DNA of 6,260 nt from Alphaproteobacteria bacterium (GTDB lineage: Bacteria; Pseudomonadota; Alphaproteobacteria; BNTO01). The stretch covers positions 1 to 6,260 of the forward strand of contig BNTO01000057.1 of the NCBI GenBank assembly GCA_025996655.1. Direction: 5' to 3'. Below the pieces are notes generated by a model. The model did no database searches. It saw nothing but the letters and a program-made list of their open reading frames with translations, and had not been told where the DNA came from. Shown here one piece after another: positions 1 to 6,057 of the stretch. The translations under genes were made by a program, and so were the position numbers. Position 1 is the stretch's first letter. Each line of letters opens with the position of its first letter.

Positions 1-170
1 TGGGGACATAGAAAACGTTGGTTGCGAGGGAATCGGGATCGTTTTGATTCTTTGGACCTAGGACTCGATTTTTTCTTTAAGTACGAATGCTGATGCTCAT
101 GCGATTTTTTAAAGGGAAGTAGTATAAGTAAAAAAAATTTGTTGGCGTTCCTTGTTTCTTTCAGCGTCAT
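1..170 (-). CDS. Possible N-terminal part of an unknown protein, cut by the window edge
   Basis: On the minus strand an ATG at 170 opens a frame of 56 codons that reaches the left edge with no stop. The product would begin MTLKETRNANKFFLLILLPF, a basic N-terminus with a short hydrophobic stretch (about residues 12-20), followed by a very basic, Lys/Arg/Ser/His-rich part. I recognise no family. The hydrophobic stretch is short for a membrane anchor and no clear ribosome-binding site precedes the ATG. An open frame of this length in AT-rich DNA can occur by chance. The 25-bp repeat at 99-123 lies inside it and encodes LLPFKKSH. The plus strand also has an open frame over 1-93, so the coding strand is uncertain. 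Confidence 0.22.
   Translation of the reverse strand, partial: MTLKETRNANKFFLLILLPFKKSHEHQHSYLKKKSSPRSKESKRSRFPRNQRFLCP
99..123. repeat. 25-bp direct repeat, copy 1
   Basis: This is an exact 25-bp copy of 558-582. It starts ATGCGATTTTTTAAAGGG and ends with GAAGTAGT. Similarity continues weakly for about 10-15 bp on both sides. The two copies have the same orientation, start 459 bp apart and flank the transposase fragment at 240-462. They are too long for a normal target-site duplication and no inverted partner is seen, so their origin (element end, duplicated gene piece or dispersed intergenic repeat) is undecided. Read on the minus strand, both copies encode LLPFKKSH in an open frame. Confidence 0.8.
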
Positions 171-239
171 TTCTTTTTTTGAGACATTTAACTAACTAGT
201 TGGAGCTTAGTCCTAATAAATGCTAGAATTCCCCAGATT

Positions 240-462
240 ATGTTTGGGAAGAGAGCTCGTAGGAAACACTGTCATCACTGTCAATCAAAAAAACATCATA
301 AAATACGGAAAAACAGGCTGGGGGAATCAAAGATACCAATGCAAAAACTGCAAAAAAGTTATGAATCAGCCGAAGAAACGTGGACAACCCCATGGCTTAC
401 GGATTTTCTGTGACATCCAAAAATCTCAGCGGCTTCTTGAAAGGAATATTTATGACGGATAA
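240..462 (+). pseudogene. Frameshifted N-terminal fragment of a zinc-ribbon transposase
   Basis: An ATG at 240 opens a frame reading MFGKRARRKHCHHCQS. Its continuation is in a different frame after an A7 run at 287-293. Reading one A fewer joins it to NIIKYGKTGWGNQRYQCKNC. The joined product has a CHHC pair, an I-x-K-x-G-K stretch, the segment G-x-Q-R-Y and a CKNC pair. That is the zinc-ribbon pattern at the N-terminus of several insertion-sequence transposases, for example InsA of IS1 and IS1595-type proteins. The family cannot be decided from this short piece. The frame ends at 462 after about 75 residues. No catalytic DDE/DDD domain follows within the 380 bp before bamB, so this is a truncated and frameshifted relic. 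No clear terminal inverted repeats are seen, but a 25-bp direct repeat lies on each side. Confidence 0.62.
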
Positions 463-531
463 CAAAAGGTGCAACCTGTTCTCTAAATTTTAAATCATAG
501 TGCTTTGTCGTGCGCAATTTTTCAAATAAAT

Positions 532-582
532 ACTACTTCGCGATCCCTAGCATACTTATGCGATTTTTTAAAGGGAAGTAGT
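532..582. repeat. Imperfect inverted repeat around direct-repeat copy 2
   Basis: ACTACTTC at 532-539 is complementary to GAAGTAGT at 575-582. Inside lies a second, tighter inverted pair, GCATA at 550-554 and TATGC at 557-561, separated by 2 bp. The right outer arm is the end of direct-repeat copy 2. Copy 1 at 99-123 has no matching left arm, so the hairpin is a property of this locus only. It could be an element terminus or a transcript hairpin. No T-run typical of an intrinsic terminator follows on either strand. Confidence 0.4.
558..582. repeat. 25-bp direct repeat, copy 2
   Basis: This copy is identical to 99-123 over 25 bp and in the same orientation. It lies downstream of the transposase fragment and forms the right part of the inverted repeat at 532-582. 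See copy 1 for interpretation. Confidence 0.8.
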
Positions 583-839
583 GTAGGATACAGTCCTTGT
601 CTTTTCAAGTCCTCCCGCAAAATTTTTGTCGTTCGCACGTGCTCAACCTCACGCCATTCCACCGTTCTATGCTCTTAGACTTGCCTTAAATCTCGAAATC
701 CTCCCAAAAACAGAGTTTATACAAAAAAACTTTCCTTGTTTCTTCGACTCCGTATAGACTAAGACTATAGAAGAGGGTGTGCGTTCCCTTCTGGAAAGAA
801 AAAAGCCAGGAAGGATTGGCCTCTTACGTTTGAGGATTT
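583..839 (+). other. Leader region upstream of bamB, no gene seen
   Basis: Apart from the overlap with the doubtful minus-strand frame ending at 522, I see no gene here. In many proteobacteria a TPR-domain gene (YfgM type) lies directly before bamB; none is present. The promoter of the bamB cluster should lie here, but I cannot place a -35/-10 pair with confidence. TATAG and CTATA form an inverted pair at about 753-770. An imperfect stem with a bulge (CCTTCTGG and CCAGGAAGG around an A-rich loop) spans about 787-815. Neither has a known function. A ribosome-binding site for bamB closes the region. Confidence 0.5.
832..835 (+). promoter_or_regulatory. Ribosome-binding site of bamB
   Basis: GAGG lies four bases before the ATG at 840. 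It supports this start, and the basic n-region and lipoprotein signal begin right after it. Confidence 0.6.
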
Positions 840-2171
840 ATGTTGAAAAAAAAATGTTTAGAAAAAAGACGCTTGTGTCTAGGTTTTTGTGCGGCCGCCG
901 CCCTTTTTTTTGTGGGGTGCAGTGGCACGAAAATTAAAGGGAAAAGAGAGTTACTCATCACGTCTCTCTCCGAGATTTCTGTGGACAAAAACCTCGCCTC
1001 TACCCCGTTTTCCTTGCCCGCATGCAAAAACAAAAAACAGTGGCTCCAAAATCAAGGGGGCGCCGCGCATGAAGTGGGGCACCTTTGCTTAGATGCTGCC
1101 GGCGTGAAATGGCTCGGGCGCGTTTCGGTCGGGCACGCAGGCGGAAAACAAAGCCTTATTTCCAATATCGTAAGCTACGATGGCGTTCTTTTTGTGGGAA
1201 CAACGCAGGGCAACGTTGTGGCGGTTGCAGCGCTTGCTGGGAAGGGTGTGGCGTCCGCACCGCGTGTTTTGTGGAAGACCGCACTAGCCACCAAAATTGA
1301 GGATCCGTCCAAAATAGGCGGACTGGCTTTCCTGCCGGGCGCAGGCGTTGTGGCGTCCGCGGCCACAGGAGAAGTGGCGCTGTTGGACGCGCAGACGGGC
1401 AAAGTGAAAAAAACGCAAAACTTAGAGTGTGCGCTGCGTTCGGCGCCGACACTTTCTAAAAACAGGATTTTTATCCAAGGCAATAACAACGCCCTTTTTG
1501 GACTCGATCATCAGCTCAATCTTTTGTGGCAGCACTGTGATCCCCCCGAAAATGTTTTATTTTTAGGGAATGGTGCGCCCGCCGTGGACCGCGATTCTGT
1601 TGTCGCGGTGTATTCGACAGGCGAATATAAGGCCTACGATGAAGCATCGGGAAGCGAGCTTTGGTTTGATTTTATGACGGCTAGCTCTCAGGACGATACG
1701 GCGGCCAATGTTTTACATATTTATGCGTCCCCAGTGATTGCAGGGAATTTGGTCTTCGTTTTAGGGCATAACGGACATTTGTCGGCGAATGCGCTCCATT
1801 CGGGCGCACGCGTTTGGAGCGTTCCTTTTTCGGGGATTCATACGCCCGCTTTGGCTGGGAATTGGCTGTTTGCGCTTGACAATGAGGGCGCAGCTTTTTG
1901 TTTCGAAAAAACAACCGGCAAACTGCGTTGGCGTTCGGCTTTGCCCGAAAACAAAGCCAAAAAAAGGCCAAAAAACTGGACAGCGCCTTTGGTCTTAGGC
2001 GGCCACGTGGTGGTTGTGACGAATTCGGGCGACCTGGTCTTTTTTGACGCGAAAGACGGCCGCGTCGTCCAGATACTTCCTTCTCGTGTGAACAACCCCT
2101 CCGCAGCGATTGTTGTGGACAAAGTCCTTTATGTGCTGTCAAGCGATGGGTATCTCTATGCCTTCGGGTAA
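840..2171 (+). CDS. bamB: Outer-membrane assembly lipoprotein BamB (PQQ-type beta-propeller)
   Basis: The 443-residue product starts with a lipoprotein signal peptide: basic residues 3-11, a hydrophobic core at 12-25, and a lipobox ending FVGC with the lipidated cysteine at 27. Phe at the -3 position is a mild departure from the usual Leu. From about residue 110 to the end there are repeated beta-propeller blades of the PQQ/WD type. They include LFVGTTQGNVVAV, LLDAQTGKV, LFGLDHQLNLLW, YKAYDEASGSELW, LSANALHSGARVW, FCFEKTTGKLRW and FFDAKDGRV, and the protein closes with YVLSSDGYLYAFG. BamB is a periplasm-facing lipoprotein of the BAM complex that helps BamA insert beta-barrel proteins into the outer membrane. 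Escherichia coli BamB is about 390 residues; the extra length is mainly at the N-terminus between the lipid anchor and the first blade. The position directly before der matches the conserved bamB-der order. The end overlaps der by 14 bp. Another PQQ-repeat lipoprotein is possible but less likely in this context. Confidence 0.88.
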   Translation: MLKKKCLEKRRLCLGFCAAAALFFVGCSGTKIKGKRELLITSLSEISVDKNLASTPFSLPACKNKKQWLQNQGGAAHEVGHLCLDAAGVKWLGRVSVGHAGGKQSLISNIVSYDGVLFVGTTQGNVVAVAALAGKGVASAPRVLWKTALATKIEDPSKIGGLAFLPGAGVVASAATGEVALLDAQTGKVKKTQNLECALRSAPTLSKNRIFIQGNNNALFGLDHQLNLLWQHCDPPENVLFLGNGAPAVDRDSVVAVYSTGEYKAYDEASGSELWFDFMTASSQDDTAANVLHIYASPVIAGNLVFVLGHNGHLSANALHSGARVWSVPFSGIHTPALAGNWLFALDNEGAAFCFEKTTGKLRWRSALPENKAKKRPKNWTAPLVLGGHVVVVTNSGDLVFFDAKDGRVVQILPSRVNNPSAAIVVDKVLYVLSSDGYLYAFG

Positions 2172-3741
2172 AAAAAAAACGGTCCAACCGCCTGCTGAGC
2201 CGCGGACGGCGGAGGCGTCTTTGGGGCACGCTCCTGAGGCGACGGTTGTTCTTGTGGGGCTGCCTAATGTTGGGAAATCCGCACTCTTTAATCGCCTGAC
2301 AGGCCAACGCCGCGCTTTAGTTTTTGATTGCCCTGGCGTCACACGGGATTGTTTTTCGGTTTCGTGTATTTTGCCCGGGGGACAAACGGTCCTGCGCCTT
2401 GTGGATACGCCTGGACTTTTTGCGCCCTCTGAGGGCGGTATTACCAAAGAGCAAAAACAGCTCGAAAACATGATGCTTGAAAAGGCGCTGGAGATTGCGA
2501 AAACGGCAGATCTTCTTATTTTTGTTTTTGATGGAAAAGAGGCGGATGTGCAAACGCAGCTTGACTTTTTTCAAAAAATCCGAAAGCTTAACAAAACGTT
2601 GCTGACCGTTGCCAATAAAAGTGACGCGTGGAAAGGAGCCGGGTTTTCTCCGGATTTTTATAAAGCAGGCCTGCAACCTTTGCCCCTTTCCGCGGAGCAC
2701 AATGTAGGAATTGACTCTTTGGTTTCCGAAATAGAAAATCTTCTTGTCCCAAAGTCGGAACAAAAAAATCAAGAGAAAAAAGAGGCGTTCGCAGAACCCG
2801 CCGCAGAAAAGGAAGGCGAAAAAGAACAAGACGCCGTTTGTCGAGTCTCCATTTTAGGCCGCCCCAATGTGGGAAAATCCACTCTCATCAACGCTTTCCT
2901 GCAAAGGCAAGCGCAAATGGTGGCCGACTTCCCCGGCGTCACGCGCGATACGGTGGATTTTGATTGGGAATATCAAGGCCGCCGCTTTCAGCTTTCCGAC
3001 ACCGCTGGCATTCGCAGACGCAGCAAAATCCAGGATCAACTCGAAAAACTGAGTGTAAGCAAGGCGTTGTCTTCTGTGCGAACGGCGCACCTTTGCGTTT
3101 TAGTGGTGGACGCATCGGAACTCGAAAAAACGGATTTTGGCGAATTTTTAAAGCAAGATATGCTTTTAGCGGGCCGAATTTTGGAAGAAGGACGCGGCCT
3201 TTTGTTGGCGCTAAACAAATGGGATTTGGTCCAAGATAAGCCGTACTTCAAGCAAAACCTCCAAAATTCGCTCGTGGCGGTGTTGAGTGAGACCAAAGAT
3301 ATCCCCCTCCTTCCCCTTTCCGCCGTCCAAGGCCGCGGGCTAAAAGACCTTTTAAAGGCTCTTTTGGTCGTCGAAGGCCAACTCAAAAAACACATTAAAA
3401 CGCCGCAATTGAACCGCTGGTTGCAAGACGTCACGCAACGCAAGCCGCCGCCTCTTTCCCATCTGAGGCGTTCGAAATTGAAATATATGACGCAAATCGG
3501 TACATGCCCGCCGAGTTTCCTTTTGTTTGGCACAAAAATACAAGACATCCCCGAAAGTTATCGCCGCTTTTTGATCAATCAATTGCGCCAAGCCTTTGGT
3601 TTGCAAGGCATTCCTTTGCGCCTTCAATGGCGACAACAAGAAAATCCTTATGCCAAGAAATCCCACAAACCCCGCGTACACACCGCACCGCAACGGCACA
3701 AACGCACGGCCTCACAAGCAAAGCGTTCCTCTCCGCGTTAG
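2158..3741 (+). CDS. der: GTPase Der (EngA), double-Era-domain ribosome assembly factor
   Basis: The product has 527 residues from ATG 2158. Two GTPase domains stand in tandem, the hallmark of Der. Domain 1 has the P-loop GLPNVGKS (34-41), GVTRD (60-64), DTPG (83-86), NKSD (153-156) and SAE (178-180). Domain 2 has GRPNVGKS (234-241), GVTRD (260-264), DTAG (281-284), NKWD (353-356) and SAV (388-390). A KH-like domain follows at about 410-495, then a basic tail rich in Lys, Arg and His. All key nucleotide-binding motifs are intact. Der is a cytoplasmic GTPase needed for maturation of the 50S ribosomal subunit and is usually essential. The length is above the typical 440-490 residues because of a 29-residue N-terminal extension and a Glu/Lys-rich linker (about 198-226). 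The start is chosen because it gives the shortest extension and has GGG seven bases upstream. In-frame ATGs at 2131 and 2146 are alternatives. The overlap with bamB suggests coupled translation. Confidence 0.95.
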   Translation: MPSGKKKTVQPPAEPRTAEASLGHAPEATVVLVGLPNVGKSALFNRLTGQRRALVFDCPGVTRDCFSVSCILPGGQTVLRLVDTPGLFAPSEGGITKEQKQLENMMLEKALEIAKTADLLIFVFDGKEADVQTQLDFFQKIRKLNKTLLTVANKSDAWKGAGFSPDFYKAGLQPLPLSAEHNVGIDSLVSEIENLLVPKSEQKNQEKKEAFAEPAAEKEGEKEQDAVCRVSILGRPNVGKSTLINAFLQRQAQMVADFPGVTRDTVDFDWEYQGRRFQLSDTAGIRRRSKIQDQLEKLSVSKALSSVRTAHLCVLVVDASELEKTDFGEFLKQDMLLAGRILEEGRGLLLALNKWDLVQDKPYFKQNLQNSLVAVLSETKDIPLLPLSAVQGRGLKDLLKALLVVEGQLKKHIKTPQLNRWLQDVTQRKPPPLSHLRRSKLKYMTQIGTCPPSFLLFGTKIQDIPESYRRFLINQLRQAFGLQGIPLRLQWRQQENPYAKKSHKPRVHTAPQRHKRTASQAKRSSPR

Positions 3742-3749
3742 GCGCTGCC

Positions 3750-4226
3750 ATGGCCAAGCTCACTGACGAAGACAAAGCTCTTTGGAAGCAGATCACAAAA
3801 AAAACGCGCCCTCTGATTCATAAAACGCACGTTTTTCCAAGTGCGCCTCCCAAAAGCAAAGGCGCCGCGCGGCCTACGCTGGCGCATCTTATGCAGGAAG
3901 ATGTTCAACGCCAGAAACTGTCCTCGTCCTACGGGCTTGAGGCACTGCCGCAGAGTAAAGCGCGCACTATTCGCTGCGATGCCACCTTTGATCTGCATGG
4001 CCTCACGCGCGCCGAGGCGGAGGTCGCTCTTCCCCGTTTTCTCTACAAAAGCCAGTTACTGGGCCACGTTTGGGTCAAGATTATCACAGGAAAAAGCGGC
4101 CTTTTCTCTCAAGAAATTTTTGTTTTGTTGAAAGAAAACGCCGCCTTCGTCAGCGGTACTCTCTTTGCTCGCGCCAACGATGGGGGAACCGGCGCGCTGT
4201 ATGTGCGCATCCGAAAGAGTGTTTGA
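3750..4226 (+). CDS. Small Smr-domain protein (MutS2 C-terminal-type fold)
   Basis: The 158-residue product has a charged N-terminal part and a C-terminal Smr domain from about residue 75. Its signatures are FDLHGLTRAEA (80-90, with the DLHG motif at 81-84), IITGKSG (111-117) and GGTGALYVRI (145-154). The usual ITGKG loop carries an extra Ser (ITGKSG), and Asn-Asp stands before GG where many members have His. The opening 'TDEDKALW...PL' is like stand-alone Smr proteins of Alphaproteobacteria. Smr domains in other proteins, including MutS2, bind or cut nucleic acids; the role of these short bacterial forms is poorly known, so no function is assigned. ATG 3750 is chosen because it lies 8 bp after the der stop and opens the family-like N-terminus. 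The frame is open upstream to 3504, but that part lies inside der and does not look like this family. No strong ribosome-binding site is seen, so translation probably depends on der. Confidence 0.85.
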   Translation: MAKLTDEDKALWKQITKKTRPLIHKTHVFPSAPPKSKGAARPTLAHLMQEDVQRQKLSSSYGLEALPQSKARTIRCDATFDLHGLTRAEAEVALPRFLYKSQLLGHVWVKIITGKSGLFSQEIFVLLKENAAFVSGTLFARANDGGTGALYVRIRKSV

Positions 4227-4382
4227 ATGATCTCCCAAAACTTGTTCGGATCCCTTTGCTCGCTCTGTTCCCAGATTGAAGAATTATGGTCATGCCGTTT
4301 ATGCCTTCTTAAGCCTCCCTGGGCCGAATGGGTTGTGTTTCATTTTCTGACGCCCCATTGCTTTCCGCGACAGGAGTGGTAG
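4227..4382 (+). CDS. Possible short protein with two CxxC pairs, following smr
   Basis: An ATG directly follows the smr stop (TGAATG) and opens 51 codons ending at TAG 4380-4382. The product begins MISQNLFGSLCSLCSQ and has Cys at 11, 14, 23 and 26, a CxxC-x8-CxxC spacing that could bind zinc. The arrangement faintly recalls the N-terminus of ComF-type proteins, but no phosphoribosyltransferase part follows. Its second half (4309-4382) is antisense to the rebuilt C-terminus of the minus-strand broken gene, so at most one of the two is likely real there. It may be a relic of a longer gene or chance. Confidence 0.2.
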   Translation: MISQNLFGSLCSLCSQIEELWSCRLCLLKPPWAEWVVFHFLTPHCFPRQEW

Positions 4383-4400
4383 GTCCTCGCCTTCTCCGTA

Positions 4401-4582
4401 CTCCGTGCGCCTCTGCCCCTTCTACCGCGTGGTGGTATGAGCTCCATGTCCTCCGTGCGCCCCTGCCCCTACTACCGTGTGCTGGTGATGAGCCCCATGG
4501 CCTCCGTTCCCGCGATGGCGATGAGCCCCATGTCCTCCTTGCGCTGCCCCTGGTCCCGCGTGGTGGTGATGAGCCCCATGTC
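4401..4582 (-). repeat. In-gene tandem repeats coding Gly/His-rich units
   Basis: Four imperfect tandem units lie at 4401-4450 (50 bp), 4451-4501 (51 bp), 4502-4534 (33 bp) and 4535-4582 (48 bp). On the minus strand each codes a GGHGAHHHH-like core followed by a Gly/Ala-rich spacer. All units except the 50-bp one are multiples of three. Alignment with the 51-bp neighbour shows the 50-bp unit lacks one base after 4436, in the stretch coding GAHHHH, which breaks the frame. The histidine clusters could bind divalent metal; that is inference from composition. Variation in unit length suggests gain and loss by slippage or recombination. Confidence 0.8.
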
Positions 4583-5674
4583 CTCCCGGCGCCGCTGCCG
4601 CTGGGGCGGCGTGGTTTTGTTGCGCTCCTTGCTCTTCTTGGACCGGTTGAGCCGCTTGCGGCTGGTTCTCTTCCGGAGAGTCTTGGACCAGCTGGTTTAC
4701 CTCTGGAACCCGATTGTGTTCGTTAGCTCCGATTTGCGTTCCTGCCTGATTCACATGTGTAACAGCAGCACTTGTGGAAGTAGAGCGTACCTGTAGGGCG
4801 GTACCAGTCGTGGAAGAAGAATCTGCTTGTAAGGCAGCAGTGCAAAGGTCGGGGCCCCTGTCGAGCAGTTATGTCTTCCTGGGCAGAGGAAGCTGCCAGC
4901 AAAGAACCCAAAGTCATGGTCTCAGTAGGAGTTACAGGATTAATTCCAGGCCTCTCCCCGTTCTCGTTCGAATCGACGCTGTTTCGTCTATCAGTTCCTA
5001 CCGAAGCGAGCCTCGCAGCAGATACTGGTTCAGCAGAAATATATTCCAGTGGAGAAGGCCGCCTTAAGTTCAAAAGAGTATTAGCCCTTGATGTTGTGTG
5101 GACCCTAGTAGAAGACACTGACGCTGCTAAGCCTAAGTCCCTCGAGGTTGCAGGCACTGACGCCTCATCAGAAACCGAAGTAGTTCGTTCTCTGGAAGCT
5201 TGCGCAGCAATGCTAGCAACTAGGGGCTGACGAGAAGACAGAGGTTCCACAGGAGAAGGTTGCGTATCCAAAAGAGTCCTCGTCGTAGCCTCTCCAGGCG
5301 CCTGGGGGGGAAAACCCAAACGATGCTCCCGAGGTTAAATCACGCGAGCTTGAAGAACCAGAAAGTCTCAAGGTCATTGGCGCAGAGGCCGTAGGGCCTC
5401 GCATCCCTAAGCTAGCGGCTACGAGAGAAATTGCCGCACGTTCTTCAGGATTTGGCGTCTGAAATTTTGGTTTAGGAGCAACAGTATGGCCCCCCCCTCT
5501 GCTTGCACGGGGGCGACCTGTGCCTGAGCAGATGGCGTTGCCAAAAGCGGTTCGGTTGCAACAGGAACCTGTCCCACCGAAGCCGAGGAAGGGGCCTGTC
5601 TTTCGAGGTAGCCTCTGAAAGTCTCGGCCCCGCCCGAAGAAGGTTCAGAAGAAGTTTGAATCCCCGTCTGATTG

Positions 5675-5742
5675 GGCCAAGGCGCTGAACCTGTAGGATA
5701 AGGGTAGGCGTAAGGACTAGGCCAAGGCGCTGAACCTGTAGG
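5675..5742 (-). repeat. Two in-frame 23-bp repeats coding PTGSAPWP
   Basis: Identical 23-bp segments at 5675-5697 and 5720-5742 start 45 bp apart, exactly 15 codons. On the minus strand each codes PTGSAPWP, at about residues 79-101 of the rebuilt protein, separated by a Pro/Tyr-rich spacer (SPYAYPY). The in-frame spacing supports the minus strand as the coding strand and a history of internal duplication. Confidence 0.8.
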
Positions 5743-6057
5743 CGCAGTAGGAAACCTCTCTCCCGAGTTTGAGGAACCAGACTGCAAAGGTCCTCCCCGA
5801 GCAACGTTGTTCTGATTAGGATAGGGAATGGCAACTGTCTCAATGCGAGTCAAGTGTTGCCCGGTGTTTCCAGAGACAGGATGATCCTGCTCAGCGGAGA
5901 TTCGCTCCGGCTTCGAGCTCCACACTTCTTGCCCTGGCACATACAGAACAGTCATTAAAAGAAAAGAACGAATTTGCATAGAAAACTCAATAAAAAAACA
6001 CCACACAATCTACATTTAAGACGCAAACCTTATTTTATCAATTTTTTTAGATAACGT

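Larger units (their letters stand above)
522..662 (-). other. Short minus-strand open frame of uncertain reality
   Basis: A minus-strand frame is open from a stop near 678 down to TGA at 522-524. It could start at GTG 662 and give 46 residues, beginning VEWREVEHVRTTKILRED. The first part would form a charged helix. The later LLPFKKSH comes from the 25-bp repeat and is shared, in the same strand and phase, with the frame at 1-170. I recognise no family, there is no ATG and there is no clear ribosome-binding site. It may be the worn 3' end of a gene related to the one at 1-170, or chance. Confidence 0.15.
4309..5979 (-). pseudogene. Broken gene for an exported, low-complexity protein with a Gly/His repeat tail
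   Basis: The minus strand can be read as one protein of about 557 residues if four frame breaks are repaired. ATG 5979 begins MQIRSFLLMTVLYVPGQ, a short signal-like peptide; an in-frame GTG at 6006 is the alternative start. Frame A runs to about 5490 and would stop at 5419. Frame B (about 5490-5305, stop 5213) continues GHTVAPKPKFQTPNPEER. Frame C (about 5305-4855, stop 4723) continues QAPGEATTRTLLDTQ. Frame D (about 4855-4437, stop 4422) continues DLCTAALQADSSSTTG and holds the Gly/His repeats. Frame E ends in a stop at 4309-4311. The joins lie at a G8 run (forward C, 5490-5497; one G too few), a C7 run (forward G, 5304-5310; one C too many), GGGGCCCC at 4851-4858 (one base too many) and a missing base after 4436. 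The net shift is zero. Composition is rich in Ser, Thr, Ala, Pro, Gln and Arg throughout, suggesting a disordered secreted or surface protein. I recognise no family. The neighbouring genes are intact, which argues for real decay, but sequencing error or slippage variation at the two runs is possible. Confidence 0.6.

Noticed and set aside
1..93. Plus-strand open frame ending TGA at 91-93, with an aromatic end DFFFKYEC, as a beta-barrel C-terminus
   Set aside because: It covers only 30 codons, and a longer minus-strand frame with an ATG overlaps it. The aromatic end alone is not enough.
739..772. bamB promoter using TATAG/CTATA as the -10 box
   Set aside because: No acceptable -35 box lies 16-18 bp upstream of either candidate -10 box, so it cannot be placed.
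787..815. Imperfect hairpin before bamB as an attenuator or riboswitch
   Set aside because: The stem is short and bulged with an A-rich loop. There is no T-run and no recognisable riboswitch core.
1681..2307. 208-residue open frame on the minus strand
   Set aside because: It lies antisense to bamB and the start of der, both clearly coding. Its product is Arg/Pro-rich with no recognisable motif, a typical antisense shadow.
3504..3749. Upstream extension of the smr frame, adding 82 residues
   Set aside because: It lies wholly inside the der KH domain and tail and does not resemble Smr N-termini. ATG 3750 fits the gene spacing and family better.
4227..4320. Terminator between the convergent smr and broken gene
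   Set aside because: I find no stable GC-rich stem followed by a T-run on either strand in this gap.
4401..4582. CRISPR-like or satellite array
   Set aside because: Units are directly tandem, vary from 33 to 51 bp, have no unique spacers and are explained as coding repeats.
4328..4796. Plus-strand frames with repeated MSPMSS-like segments
   Set aside because: These are the complement of the Gly/His repeats. The minus-strand reading continues coherent sequence on both sides, and the plus-strand reading does not.
4871..5230. 119-residue plus-strand open frame with a fairly protein-like composition
   Set aside because: It is antisense to the middle of the broken exported-protein gene. It has no ribosome-binding site and no continuation in flanking frames, while the minus strand shows a signal-like start, a promoter, in-frame internal repeats and continuous composition. 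I cannot fully exclude it.
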